Positions 35,797 through 44,087 of a stretch of DNA of 64,000 bases are shown piece after piece (within the stretch, counting starts at the first letter, position 1; each line of letters begins with the position of its first letter). Source of the DNA: Saccharothrix luteola. GTDB lineage: Bacteria > Actinomycetota > Actinomycetes > Mycobacteriales > Pseudonocardiaceae. Made by a program: the position numbers and the translations under genes. The notes under the pieces were generated by a model. The model did no database searches. It saw nothing but the letters and a program-made list of their open reading frames with translations, and was not told the origin of the DNA. The stretch spans positions 366,728 to 430,727 of the forward strand of contig NZ_JAJHUO010000001.1 in the NCBI RefSeq assembly GCF_020859565.1. Reading direction: 5' to 3'.

Positions 35797-36876
35797 GTGC
35801 TCGACCACAACGCCCTGGCCCCGCCGGTCCACGAGCACATCACCGACGCCATCAAGACGCCCTCGCTGATCCGGCTCGCGCCGAACACCGTGCTGGTCCG
35901 CTTCGAGACCCTGAAGGTCTACGCCGCACTCGGCGCGGTGCGGCACCTGGTCGACACCGGGGCGCTCCGCCCGGGACAGACGGTCGTGGACAGCTCCAGC
36001 GGCATCTACGCCCTCGCCCTGGCGATGGCCTGCCACCGCTACGGCCTGCGCTGCCACATCGTCGCCTCCACCACCGTCAACGACACCATGCGCGCGCAGC
36101 TGGAGATCCTCGGCGTGACCGTGGACCAGATGCCGCTCTCCGACGACTTGAGGCTGGACCAGAACCGCCGGGTCGCCCGCGTGCGCGAACTGCTGGCGCT
36201 GCACCCCGACATGCACTGGATGCGCCAGTACCACGACCCCGTGCACCAGCTCGGTTACGCCGAGCTGGCCGACCTGCTGCTGCGCGCGTTACCCGGCGAA
36301 CCGCTCACCGTGGTGGGCAGCGTCGGCACGGGCGCGTCCAGCGGCGGGCTGACCCGGGCGCTGCGCGAGCACGACCCGCTCACCCGGCTGGTCGGCGTGC
36401 AGCCGTTCGGCAGCGTGACCTTCGGCAGCGAGCGGTTCACCGACCCCGACGCCATCATCGCCGGCATCGGCAGCGCCATCCACTTCGACAACGTCCACCA
36501 CCAGCTCTACGACCGCATCCACTGGCTCGACTTCCAGCACGCCATGGCCGCCACCATCGACCTCATGCGCGAGCACGCCGTCTTCGCGGGCCTGTCCACC
36601 GGCGCGGCCCACCTGGCGGCGAAGTGGGAGGCCGAGCGCGACCCCCTGCGCACGCACGTCGTCATCGGCGCGGACACCGGCCACCGCTACACCGAACGCG
36701 TCTTCACCCGCCACCGCGAAGCCCTCGACCCCGCGCTGCTCGACCCGGTCGAGATCGGCTCGCTGGACGAGCTGACCCCGCCGTGGGCCGCGATCGACTG
36801 GGCACGACGCCCGCACGGACCGGCCGTCCTCACCCAGGAACGTCCTCACGAACGCAGGAAGGACCCCGTGCCGTGA
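35797..36876 (+). CDS. Cysteine-synthase-like PLP-dependent enzyme
   Basis: A 359-aa fold-type II PLP enzyme of the cysteine synthase/cystathionine beta-synthase family. The Schiff-base Lys is expected in FETLKVYAALGA; SSGIYALALA replaces the usual SSGNxG substrate loop and GTGASSGG is the PLP phosphate loop. Its divergence from housekeeping CysK and its partner ATP-grasp gene suggest formation of an unusual amino acid, as SbnA-type enzymes do in metallophore pathways. A TTA Leu codon lies at 36289-36291. The GTG at 35797 is supported by GGGAGG; GTG 35788 is the alternative. Confidence 0.85.
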   Translation: MLDHNALAPPVHEHITDAIKTPSLIRLAPNTVLVRFETLKVYAALGAVRHLVDTGALRPGQTVVDSSSGIYALALAMACHRYGLRCHIVASTTVNDTMRAQLEILGVTVDQMPLSDDLRLDQNRRVARVRELLALHPDMHWMRQYHDPVHQLGYAELADLLLRALPGEPLTVVGSVGTGASSGGLTRALREHDPLTRLVGVQPFGSVTFGSERFTDPDAIIAGIGSAIHFDNVHHQLYDRIHWLDFQHAMAATIDLMREHAVFAGLSTGAAHLAAKWEAERDPLRTHVVIGADTGHRYTERVFTRHREALDPALLDPVEIGSLDELTPPWAAIDWARRPHGPAVLTQERPHERRKDPVP

Positions 36877-38078
36877 CCATCGTGCTGCTGGAAGCCCTCA
36901 CCTTCGGCCTCGGCCGCCTCGCCGACGCGGCCCGCGCCGAGGGCCACGACCTCGTCCTGCTCACCGGCGACCGCTCGATCTACACCCACGAGCTGTCCCG
37001 CTGCGGCGAGCGGGTCCGCGTGGTGGACATCGACACCACCGACGTGGCGGCGTGCGAGCGGGCGCTGAGAGGCGTTCCCGACCTGGCCGGGCTGATCAGC
37101 TCCACCGACACCTGGGCGCTGCCCGGCGCGGACCTGGCCGCCCGGCTGGGTTTGCCCGGTCCCGCCCCCGACGCGGTGCGCGTGCTGCGGGACAAGGCCG
37201 CCGTCCGGGCCAGGCTCCACGAGCACGGCCTGAGCCGCAGCGGCCCGCTCGACCCGAACTCCGCCGAGGCGTTCCCGTTGGTGCTCAAGGACTCCGCGGG
37301 CACGTCCTCCCGCGCGGTGTGGCTGGCGCGCTCCCCCGCCGAACGCGACGCCGCCCTGGTACAAGCCGCTGTCACCCCGCTCAAGGGCCGCCTGATCGCG
37401 GAACCCTACTTCGAAGGCCCCCTCTACAGCGCCGAAACCGTCACCTGGCAGGGCGAGACCCGACTGCTCGGCTTGCTCAGCCGGGTCATGTCCCCCGAAC
37501 CGCTGCGCCGGGAGGAGGCTTCCGGGTTCCCGGTCGCCTTCCCGGACACCGACCACGCCGCACTGGCCGACTGGATCAGCCGGGTGCTGCGAGCCGCGGG
37601 GCACCAGCGCGGCTTCGCGCACACCGAGTTCGTGCTCACCGCGACCGGTCCCGAGGTCGTCGAGATCAACGCCCGCATCGGCGGCGCCCTCGTCGGCGAG
37701 GCCCTGTGCCGGGCCCTGGGCGTCAACGCCTACGACTCGATGGTCCAGATCGCCCTCGACCGGCGACCCGGCCTGCTCGACGGCGCTGCGGTCGGGGGCA
37801 CCGCGACCGGATTCGTGGTGGTCTACCCGCGCGAAGCCGGCGTGCTGGAAGGCTGGACCGGCCTCGACCGGCTGCCCCACCTGCCCGGGAATCCGGAGTG
37901 GTACCCGACCGCGAGCCCCGGCGACGTGCTGGAGCACCTGGCCGACCAGCGCTCCGGCACCGGCATCGTCCTCGCCGAGGGCCCCACCGCCGAACTCGCC
38001 CTGCACCGCGCCCAAGCCGCCGCGGGCGGCATCATCCCGGTGGTCCGGGTCGGCCACCGCGTCGACGCGGCGGTGTGA
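36873..38078 (+). CDS. ATP-grasp ligase
   Basis: A 401-aa carboxylate-amine ligase. ATP-grasp features are FPLVLKDSAGTSSRAVW (nucleotide-binding Lys and loop) and HTEFVLTATGPEVVEINARIGG with the metal-binding E-x-N-x-R. The GTG at 36873 overlaps the PLP enzyme's stop (GTGA), so the two proteins are made together. It probably joins the amino acid made by its partner to another acid through an acyl phosphate. The products of this pair cannot be deduced. Confidence 0.9.
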   Translation: MTIVLLEALTFGLGRLADAARAEGHDLVLLTGDRSIYTHELSRCGERVRVVDIDTTDVAACERALRGVPDLAGLISSTDTWALPGADLAARLGLPGPAPDAVRVLRDKAAVRARLHEHGLSRSGPLDPNSAEAFPLVLKDSAGTSSRAVWLARSPAERDAALVQAAVTPLKGRLIAEPYFEGPLYSAETVTWQGETRLLGLLSRVMSPEPLRREEASGFPVAFPDTDHAALADWISRVLRAAGHQRGFAHTEFVLTATGPEVVEINARIGGALVGEALCRALGVNAYDSMVQIALDRRPGLLDGAAVGGTATGFVVVYPREAGVLEGWTGLDRLPHLPGNPEWYPTASPGDVLEHLADQRSGTGIVLAEGPTAELALHRAQAAAGGIIPVVRVGHRVDAAV

Positions 38079-38097
38079 CGGGTCGCCTGCCCCGGGG

Positions 38098-38871
38098 TCA
38101 CACCTGCGATTCGGCGAGCAGCCGCAGGGCCAGCGCCTTGAGCTCCGCGTCGGCGTGCGCGGCGTTGCCCGAGTCGAACGGAGGTCGCGGGTCGTACTCC
38201 GCGGCCAGCTGGATCGCCCGCGCCGTGGACTCCCCCGCCATCAGCGACACCAGGTGCAGCGCCATGTCGATGCCCGCCGAGACACCGGCCGCGGTGATGA
38301 TCTTGCCGGAGCGCACGTAGCGCTCGGGCCGGTAGGTCACGTCGAACGCGGTGCTCAGGTAGTCGGCCGAGGCCCAGTACGTGGTGGCCTCACGGCCGTC
38401 CAGCAACCCGGCTGCGGCGAGGACCAGCGAGCCGGTGCACACCGACGTGGTCCAGCGGCTGCGCCGGTGGACCCGGCGGATCCAGTCCAGCAGCGCCTGG
38501 TTGCCCATGGCCCCGACCGTGCCCCGCTCGCCCGCGCCCGGGACCAGGACGACGTCCAGGTCGTCCACCTCGGCGATCGACCGGTCGGCCACGAGCGCCA
38601 CGTCCCCGGTGTCGGTGCGCACCGGCCCGCGCCGCTCGGCGACCATGGTCACCGTGGCGCCGGGCAACCGGGCCAGGACCTCGGCCGGGCCGGCGGGGTC
38701 CAGCAGGCTGAAGCCGTCGTAGAGCAGGATCCCGATCCTCGGCCCCGCGCCGGGTGGACGCCCGGCCGGCGAGGTGTCGGCCTGCGCGGTCGGGGCGTGC
38801 GCGGTGGCGGCGAGCGCGGCGGTGGCCGCACCCGCCCGGAGCAGTGCCCTGCGGGTCGTCTTTCGCGTCAT
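38098..38871 (-). CDS. DJ-1/PfpI family protein with Tat signal
   Basis: A 257-aa exported protein. The signal TRRALLRAGAATAALAATAHA has twin Arg. The DJ-1/PfpI fold shows IGILLYDGFSLLDPAGPAEV, the nucleophile-elbow Cys in SVCTGSLVLAAAG and a following TTYWAS. Its ATG overlaps the stop of the AraC-type gene upstream (ATGA). It is convergent with the ATP-grasp gene, 19 bases apart. Enzymes of this type include isonitrile hydratase-like proteins; the function here is not evident. Confidence 0.85.
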   Translation of the reverse strand: MTRKTTRRALLRAGAATAALAATAHAPTAQADTSPAGRPPGAGPRIGILLYDGFSLLDPAGPAEVLARLPGATVTMVAERRGPVRTDTGDVALVADRSIAEVDDLDVVLVPGAGERGTVGAMGNQALLDWIRRVHRRSRWTTSVCTGSLVLAAAGLLDGREATTYWASADYLSTAFDVTYRPERYVRSGKIITAAGVSAGIDMALHLVSLMAGESTARAIQLAAEYDPRPPFDSGNAAHADAELKALALRLLAESQV

Positions 38872-39941
38872 GGCACCGGAGTGTCGCCTCCGGCGGCGAC
38901 CCGTGCCCGCGGCATGTCCGGCATCTTGCGGATCGTGTCCGCGCTCGCGCCGTAGTGGTCCCGCAGCGCCTGCCGCAGCGTCTGCGCCGACCCGAACCCG
39001 CAGCGGCGGGCGACCGCGTCCAACGCCAGCCCGCTGGAGCGCACCAGGTGCACCGCCGCCTCGGCGCGCGCGGACCGCACGGCTCGGGCCGGGGTCGTGC
39101 CGAGGTGGGTGGCGAACAGCCGGGCCAGGTGCCGCGTGCTCACGCCCGCGCGGGCCGCGAGCGCCACGGGCGTCAGGTCTTCGGCCAGGTGGCCCGCGAT
39201 GTAGCCGGTGAGGTCCCGGACCAGCCGGTCGCCCGGCGGCGGGGCTGCCAGGAACGTGCTGATCTGCGCCTGGTCGGCGGGCCGGTGCAGGTAGGTGACC
39301 AGTTCGCGGGCCACGGCGCGGGCCAGGGTCGACCCGTGGTCGTCCTCGATGAGCGACAACGTCAGGTCTAGCGCGCTGGTCACGCCGGCGGAGGTGTAGA
39401 CGTTGCCGTCACGGATGTAGAGCGGTCCGACGTCCACCGCGACCGACGGGTGCCGGGCGGCGAGCCGGTCGCCGTAGCCCCAGTGCGTGGTGACCCGGCG
39501 GCCGTCGAGCAACCCGGCGGCGGCCAGCACGTCCGTGCCGGTGCACACCGACGCGACCCGCCTGCTGCGCGCGGCCAACCGCCGCACCTGCGCCACCAGC
39601 CGCTCGTCGGCCGCCGCCCGTTCGGACCCGGCGCCGCCCACGACGAGCAGCGTGTCCAGGCGTCCGGTCACCGCTTCCAGCCCGCGCCCGGCGCCCAGCG
39701 TGATGCCGACGGAGCTACGGGCCGCCCTCCGGCCGAGCGTGCCCAGCTCCACGTCGTAGGGCGGGCTCGCGCCGTAGCGGTTGGCGATGTCCAGGGCCCC
39801 GGCGGGGCAGGCGATGTCGAGGATCTGCGCGTCGTCGTAGGCCACGACGAGGACGCGCCGCCGATCGTCCACCGGTCTCGTCGCCGGGCCGTCCGAGCGG
39901 TGCCGGGGACCGACCGCGGGGTCGGGGCGACCTTGGGACAC
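38868..39941 (-). CDS. GlxA-type transcriptional regulator (DJ-1 domain plus AraC HTH)
   Basis: A 357-aa regulator: DJ-1/PfpI-like domain (RVLVVAYDDAQILDIACPAGAL, then SVCTGTDVLAAAG) followed by a C-terminal AraC domain with two helix-turn-helices (VALAARAGVSTRHLARLF and LDAVARRCGFGSAQTLRQAL). It is co-translated with the Tat-exported DJ-1 protein, which its own sensor domain resembles, so both may respond to the same compound. The GTG at 39941 has GGAG upstream. Confidence 0.9.
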   Translation of the reverse strand: MSQGRPDPAVGPRHRSDGPATRPVDDRRRVLVVAYDDAQILDIACPAGALDIANRYGASPPYDVELGTLGRRAARSSVGITLGAGRGLEAVTGRLDTLLVVGGAGSERAAADERLVAQVRRLAARSRRVASVCTGTDVLAAAGLLDGRRVTTHWGYGDRLAARHPSVAVDVGPLYIRDGNVYTSAGVTSALDLTLSLIEDDHGSTLARAVARELVTYLHRPADQAQISTFLAAPPPGDRLVRDLTGYIAGHLAEDLTPVALAARAGVSTRHLARLFATHLGTTPARAVRSARAEAAVHLVRSSGLALDAVARRCGFGSAQTLRQALRDHYGASADTIRKMPDMPRARVAAGGDTPVP

Positions 39942-40037
39942 TGGACTCCAGGAGGTTCACCGCGGTGCGTCGCCCGTGGTCGGTCGAGGTGTGACGCCGG
40001 GACGGTGGGTCTGGACCGTCCCGGCGTGTCCGTGGGA

Positions 40038-40763
40038 TCAGGCGGCTCGTCGGTGGGCGGTGGGTCGGAGGTGGCGCGGTCGTCCGCGACGTCCGCCCGG
40101 CTGCGGCGCGACGTCGTCCCCGTCGGAGTCGTCGGCGTGACCGCGGTCGTGGTCGTGCTTGGCGGGGGTCCCCGGCGTCGGCTGCCCGCGGTGGGCGCGG
40201 GCGACGAGGTAGAGCAGGAGCAGGCCGGCGAGCAGGGGCAGGTGCGAGACCACCCGGGTGGCGGTCGCGGTGCCGGTGAGCAGGTCGTTGACGGAGAACG
40301 CGACCAGCACGGCGACGAACCCGCCCAGGGTGGGCAGCAGACCGGAGGCCCGGTGCGCGTTCACGGCGGCCACCAGCAGGCCGATGCCCAACGCGAGGTT
40401 CCACGCCGCGCCCTCGTTGAACAGGTGCGTGGAGAACCCGTGTCCGGGATGCCCGCCGGTGGCCCCGGCGAGCAGCTGGGCGAGGGCGAGCCATAGTTGG
40501 ACGATGGCGACCGCGGCCAGGGCGAGGCGCGGGGTCAGGGCGGTGTGACGGGGTGGGGCGGCGGCCAGCACGGCGTCGACCAGGTCCGGTTCCGGCCCGA
40601 CGGGCCGGACGCGGATGGTCCTGGTCAGCGCCTGTGCGCTCGCCTGCCAGCGGGTGCAGGCGGTGCACTGTGCCAGATGCGCGTCCGTCTCGGCGGCGGC
40701 TACGGGCTCGGCTTCCCCGTCCAGGCGGGCCGAGAGCGCTTCACGGCAGGATTGGCAGTCCAC
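40038..40763 (-). CDS. Zinc-finger anti-sigma factor, membrane-bound
   Basis: A 241-aa protein. The N-terminal zinc anti-sigma motif (CQSCREAL then [11 protein letters not shown]; His-x3-Cys-x2-Cys) is followed by about five or six membrane segments ([49 protein letters not shown]) and a charged His-rich tail. It is divergent from the ECF sigma gene and is most likely its anti-sigma. The GTG at 40763 is only ten bases after the CGAC box, giving a nearly leaderless mRNA. Confidence 0.85.
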   Translation of the reverse strand: MDCQSCREALSARLDGEAEPVAAAETDAHLAQCTACTRWQASAQALTRTIRVRPVGPEPDLVDAVLAAAPPRHTALTPRLALAAVAIVQLWLALAQLLAGATGGHPGHGFSTHLFNEGAAWNLALGIGLLVAAVNAHRASGLLPTLGGFVAVLVAFSVNDLLTGTATATRVVSHLPLLAGLLLLYLVARAHRGQPTPGTPAKHDHDRGHADDSDGDDVAPQPGGRRGRPRHLRPTAHRRAA

Positions 40764-40772
40764 ACACCAATT

Positions 40773-40798
40773 GTCGCTCCATTCGGCTCACGAGTTCC
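40773..40798 (-). promoter_or_regulatory. ECF sigma promoter for the anti-sigma gene
   Basis: On the minus strand GGAACT (40798-40793), 16 bases, CGAC (40776-40773). It lies in the gap between the anti-sigma and sigma genes, where autoregulated ECF promoters are usually found, and matches three sites in the 29-36 kb cluster. Confidence 0.62.
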
Positions 40799-40826
40799 CG
40801 ACATCTTGTGGATACGATCCGGAATC

Positions 40827-41378
40827 GTGAAAGCATCCGACGACGAGGTGACGCGTTGGGCGCTCGACGCGCGTTCCGGTGACCGCGACGCCCTGGAGCG
40901 CTTCGTCCGCGCCACCCAGCGCGACGTGTGGCGCTTCGTCGCCCACTTGGCCGACATCGGGCTCGCCGACGACCTCGCGCAGGAGACCTACGCCCGCGCC
41001 CTGCCGAGCCTGCGCCGTTTCGCCGGCCGCTCGTCGGCCCGCACCTGGCTGCTGGTCATCGCCCGCCGCGTGGTCGTCGACCACATCCGCATGGCGCAGT
41101 CCCGCCCCCGCCTGTCGCCGGGCGCGGACTGGGCCCGGGAGGCCGACCGCAAGGCGGTCCACAGCGGCTTCGAGGACGCGGTGGAGCTCAACGTGCTGCT
41201 CGACGCGCTGGACCCCGACCGCCGCGAAGCCCTGGTGCTCACCCAGGTGCTGGGCCTGCCCTACGCCGAGGCCGCCGAGATCGCCGGCTGCCCGATCGGC
41301 ACCATCCGCTCCCGCGTCGCCCGCGCCCGCGAGGACCTGCTGCGCGCCGCCGGCGACGAGGCCACCGAAGTGGGCTGA
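40827..41378 (+). CDS. ECF RNA polymerase sigma factor
   Basis: A 183-aa sigma-70 of the ECF class with region 2 ([27 protein letters not shown]) and region 4 ([36 protein letters not shown]). The GTG start is at 40827. It is divergent from its presumed anti-sigma and followed by a small membrane-protein gene. Shared promoter boxes point to the 28-38 kb biosynthesis and iron-uptake genes as targets. Confidence 0.93.
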   Translation: MKASDDEVTRWALDARSGDRDALERFVRATQRDVWRFVAHLADIGLADDLAQETYARALPSLRRFAGRSSARTWLLVIARRVVVDHIRMAQSRPRLSPGADWAREADRKAVHSGFEDAVELNVLLDALDPDRREALVLTQVLGLPYAEAAEIAGCPIGTIRSRVARAREDLLRAAGDEATEVG

Positions 41379-41411
41379 GTACACCTGCCGCTCGCCAAAG
41401 GAGAGCCGCTC

Positions 41412-41666
41412 GTGATGGCAATCGTCGCCGGGGTGCTCGCGGTGGCCTTGGTCGCGGGATGCGGCCTGGTGATCGGCATGGGCGGTGTCGGCGACCGGGT
41501 GGCGCGGCTGTCCCCCTTGGCGAAGCTCGGCCTGTACGGGGCCGTCCTGGTACTGGTGGCAGCCACCGCGTGGACGCTCGGCTCCGCGGTCGGGCCGATC
41601 CACGACCAGCCCTCGTCACCGATCGAGGGCACCGATCACCGCGACGGCGGCGACCACGGCGGCTGA
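41412..41666 (+). CDS. Small membrane protein downstream of the ECF sigma gene
   Basis: An 84-aa protein with two membrane helices (AIVAGVLAVALVAGCGLVIG and LGLYGAVLVLVAATAWTLG) and a hydrophilic His/Asp-rich C-terminal tail. GTG at 41412 or ATG at 41415, both behind AAAGGAG. It is 33 bases after the sigma gene and likely co-transcribed. No family recognised. The tail could bind metal. Confidence 0.7.
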   Translation: MMAIVAGVLAVALVAGCGLVIGMGGVGDRVARLSPLAKLGLYGAVLVLVAATAWTLGSAVGPIHDQPSSPIEGTDHRDGGDHGG

Positions 41667-41693
41667 CCGCCGCGGTCCTCCTCGTGCTGCGGC

Positions 41694-42390
41694 TCAGCCC
41701 GCCGATCCGGCCGCCGCGTCGGTCCTGGCGCGACCGCGTCGGCGAGCCAGGCCGATCAGCGCGTCGAGGACGAGGAACGCCAGCAGGCTCAGGCCCAGCA
41801 GCGGGATCGCCCAGCCGATGGCGATCAGCACGAGCGGCGCGGGGATGACGAACCACAGCGGGAGGTGCTGCCACGTGCCGCGCTCGGGTGCGGCGCCCAG
41901 TGGCGCCCGGCGGTCGGCGCGGGTGGGGCGGCGCTGCCACCACATGCGGTAGCCCAGCACGACCAGCGCCAGGATGCCTGCGGCGAGCAGCGCCAACGCG
42001 ATCTGGTTGACCAGGCCGAACAGCACGCCCATGTGCGCCTGGATGCCCAACGTCGACAGCTTCGCCAACACCGGCCGGTCGGCGAAGTCCGCCCGCGCGG
42101 TCACCGTCGCGTTCCCGGGGTCGACCGCGACCTTGTCCGGCAGCTGACCACCTGGTTCGGGGCCACGCCGGTCACCGCGTGGCTGGACAACCTGCACGCG
42201 AACCTGCACCTCGGCGAGCCGTCGACCCGCACGGTGTACGGGTCGACGTACACCGTCTGCGCGTACTCCCCCGCCGAGTCCGGCAAGGAGAACACCACCC
42301 GCGTCGTCGCGGTCAGGTCGTCGGAGAGCTGCACGCTCGTCACCAAGCGGACACGGGGCACCTCTGGTGGGGACGAAGGGAACACCTGCC
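41694..42390 (-). pseudogene. PepSY-domain membrane protein, deleted and internally inverted
   Basis: The C-terminal part is readable on the minus strand (VDPGNATVTARADFADRPVL, IQAHMGVLFGLVNQIALALL, YRMWWQRRPTRADRR). An N-terminal part (LPDSAGEYAQTVYVDPYT) is in another frame. The segment normally between them, QLTTWFGATPVTAWLDNLHA and NLHLGEP, lies on the plus strand, so it has been flipped. Much of the membrane region is missing. The protein family is thought to take part in iron uptake or periplasmic regulation. Confidence 0.68.
42118..42228. other. 111-bp inversion inside the PepSY pseudogene
   Basis: GGGTCGAC (42118-42125) and GTCGACCC (42221-42228) are perfect inverted copies at the ends of the flipped segment. 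Turning it back restores an in-frame minus-strand reading from YVDPYTVRVD through QLTTWFG to LHLGEP. The ends therefore look like the sites of a short inverted-repeat recombination event. Confidence 0.55.
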
Positions 42391-42464
42391 CACTAGTCGC
42401 GCGGCAACGCCGTGCAGTTCCCGCAGATTCGCGGGGACCCGCGCGCCGTGCGCTCAGCTGGGTC

Positions 42465-42809
42465 CTACCGGATGGGTTGCCCGCGCAGCACGGCTCTGGC
42501 CAGTTCGGCCGGCGTTCCCGTGGTGCTGTCGACGGTCGTGTCGCAAGTGGTGCTGTGGTCGTGGACCAGCAGCACCTCCAGGCCCGACAGCGCGTCCACG
42601 TCGTCGCCGGTGCGGTCGTACCAGAAGCCGTCCCGGCTGAGCGGACCGTCGCGTCCGCCGCCCCGGTTCGCCGGCACCAGGCTGAACAACGTGTCGCTAC
42701 CCCAGTAGACGAACGGAGTGTCGCTCTCGTCCTGAACAGCCCGGGCCAGGGTGGTCTTGCCCGCACTCGACGTCCCGTGTTCGCCCACGCTCGGCGTCAC
42801 CGAGCACAA
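42465..42809 (-). pseudogene. Chloramphenicol phosphotransferase-like kinase, internally deleted
   Basis: A 114-codon open frame begins with the P-loop GTSSAGKTTLARAVQ and continues YWGSDTLFSLVP and GFWYDRTGD as in chloramphenicol 3-O-phosphotransferases. It then jumps to the family's C-terminal VDSTTGTPAELARAVL. About 80 central residues, including much of the active site, are missing, and the first residues are replaced. The frame is open, but function is doubtful. Confidence 0.6.
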
Positions 42810-42957
42810 CCAGGCGACCCATGGGGTGATTTCACTTCACCTGATCGAGTACAAGCACGGGTGGAGGTGGGTAGTGAGGTCTGCCCTGCGGTGAGCATGG
42901 GACACCGGGCGTCGATCGAAGCACCCCGGCCGGTTCGACTTCGAGGAGATGTTGTCC

Positions 42958-43509
42958 GTGACCACCACGCAGAGCGCCTACTCCGCCAAGATGGCGGCCC
43001 GCTTCGCCACCTTCGACCGCGACCGGGACGGGGTGGTCGACGTCGTCGACTTCGAGGCGATGGCGCGCGCGATCACCGTCTCGTGTGGACGAGACCCCGA
43101 GTCGCCCGAGGGGATCCGGTTGCTCGACGGCGCGCGGACCTTCTTCTCCGGTCTGCTGGAGGTCGCGGACACCGACGGGGACGGCGGGATCACCGAGTCG
43201 GAGTTCGTGGACGCCGCCCAGGTGCGCCTGCGCCACAACCCGGAGGGGTTCGAGCTGATCGCACGTCCGTGGGCGGAGGCCGTCGTGGACGTCGCGGACG
43301 TCGACGGCGACGGTGTGGTCGACCTCGTCGAGTGGGCGCGGGTGCTGCGGGCCATGGGTGCCACCCAGCGGGGTGCGGAGGAGCAGGCGGCGCGGATCGA
43401 CATTGATGGCGACGGCCGGGTCAGCGTGGACGAGGTGCTGGCCAGCGCGGTGGCGTTCTACACCGCTGACGACGCCGACGACGCCGGTCACGTGTTCGAC
43501 CAGGCGTGA
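42958..43509 (+). CDS. EF-hand calcium-binding protein
   Basis: A 183-aa protein with four EF-hand loops: DRDRDGVVDVVDF, DTDGDGGITESEF, DVDGDGVVDLVEW and DIDGDGRVSVDEV, the calerythrin-like layout known in actinomycetes. It is cytoplasmic. The GTG at 42958 is chosen because GAGGAG lies nine bases upstream; an ATG at 42949 abuts that site. Its stop overlaps the next start (GTGA), tying it to the DUF6875-like and decarboxylase genes. It may buffer or sense calcium for that operon. Confidence 0.9.
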   Translation: MTTTQSAYSAKMAARFATFDRDRDGVVDVVDFEAMARAITVSCGRDPESPEGIRLLDGARTFFSGLLEVADTDGDGGITESEFVDAAQVRLRHNPEGFELIARPWAEAVVDVADVDGDGVVDLVEWARVLRAMGATQRGAEEQAARIDIDGDGRVSVDEVLASAVAFYTADDADDAGHVFDQA

Positions 43510-44087
43510 GAGCGGTTCGCTCGACGGTGTTCGCCACCCCCGTGCCGTGGAGTGGGCGGAACGGGGTGTCCGCCGCGGTCGACCGGTGGGTGCGGGACTA
43601 CTTGTGCCGCACCCACCCGCGACTGGGCCGTTCGGGACCGGTGTGCCCCTACGTCCCCCACTCCTTGGCCGCGCAGGCGTTGTCGGTGGCCGTGGTCACC
43701 GGTCGACCGGACCACACCGGCGAGGTGGTCGGTCTCATGGACCGCTACCGGGACTGGTTCACCGCGCGGACCGATCCCGCCGACATCCACCAGGCACTGC
43801 TGGTCCTGTTCCCCGCGATCGGTCCCGGCGATGTCGCCTGGGCCGTGGACGAGGCACAGCGGATCTCGAAGACCGCGTTCGTCCGCGCCGGGTTGATGAT
43901 CGGCCAGTTCCACGACGGCCCACCGGCGGCCGGTGGCATCCGCAACCCGGCGTTCCGCCCGTTGTACGCCCCGGTCCCGTTGCTGGCGGTGCGCCGCATG
44001 GTCCCCTCCGACCTGCCGTTCCTGGCCGACGACACCGAGCACCTGACCGCCTACCGCGCCCTGTTCCCCCACGGAGCCCGCACCTGA
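43506..44087 (+). CDS. DUF6875-like protein of unknown function
   Basis: A 193-aa protein. Conserved-looking blocks are CPYVPHSLAAQALSVAVV, AGLMIGQFHDGPPAAGGIRN and RRMVPSDLPFLADD. I recall this pattern from the DUF6875 family found beside biosynthesis genes, but no activity is known to me. It overlaps the EF-hand gene upstream (GTGA) and the decarboxylase downstream (TGATG), so the three are made from one message in fixed proportion. Confidence 0.72.
   Translation: MRAVRSTVFATPVPWSGRNGVSAAVDRWVRDYLCRTHPRLGRSGPVCPYVPHSLAAQALSVAVVTGRPDHTGEVVGLMDRYRDWFTARTDPADIHQALLVLFPAIGPGDVAWAVDEAQRISKTAFVRAGLMIGQFHDGPPAAGGIRNPAFRPLYAPVPLLAVRRMVPSDLPFLADDTEHLTAYRALFPHGART

Noticed and set aside
42949..42957. 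ATG at 42949 as the start of the EF-hand gene
   Set aside because: The ribosome site GAGGAG abuts it with no spacing; the GTG at 42958 has nine bases of spacing.
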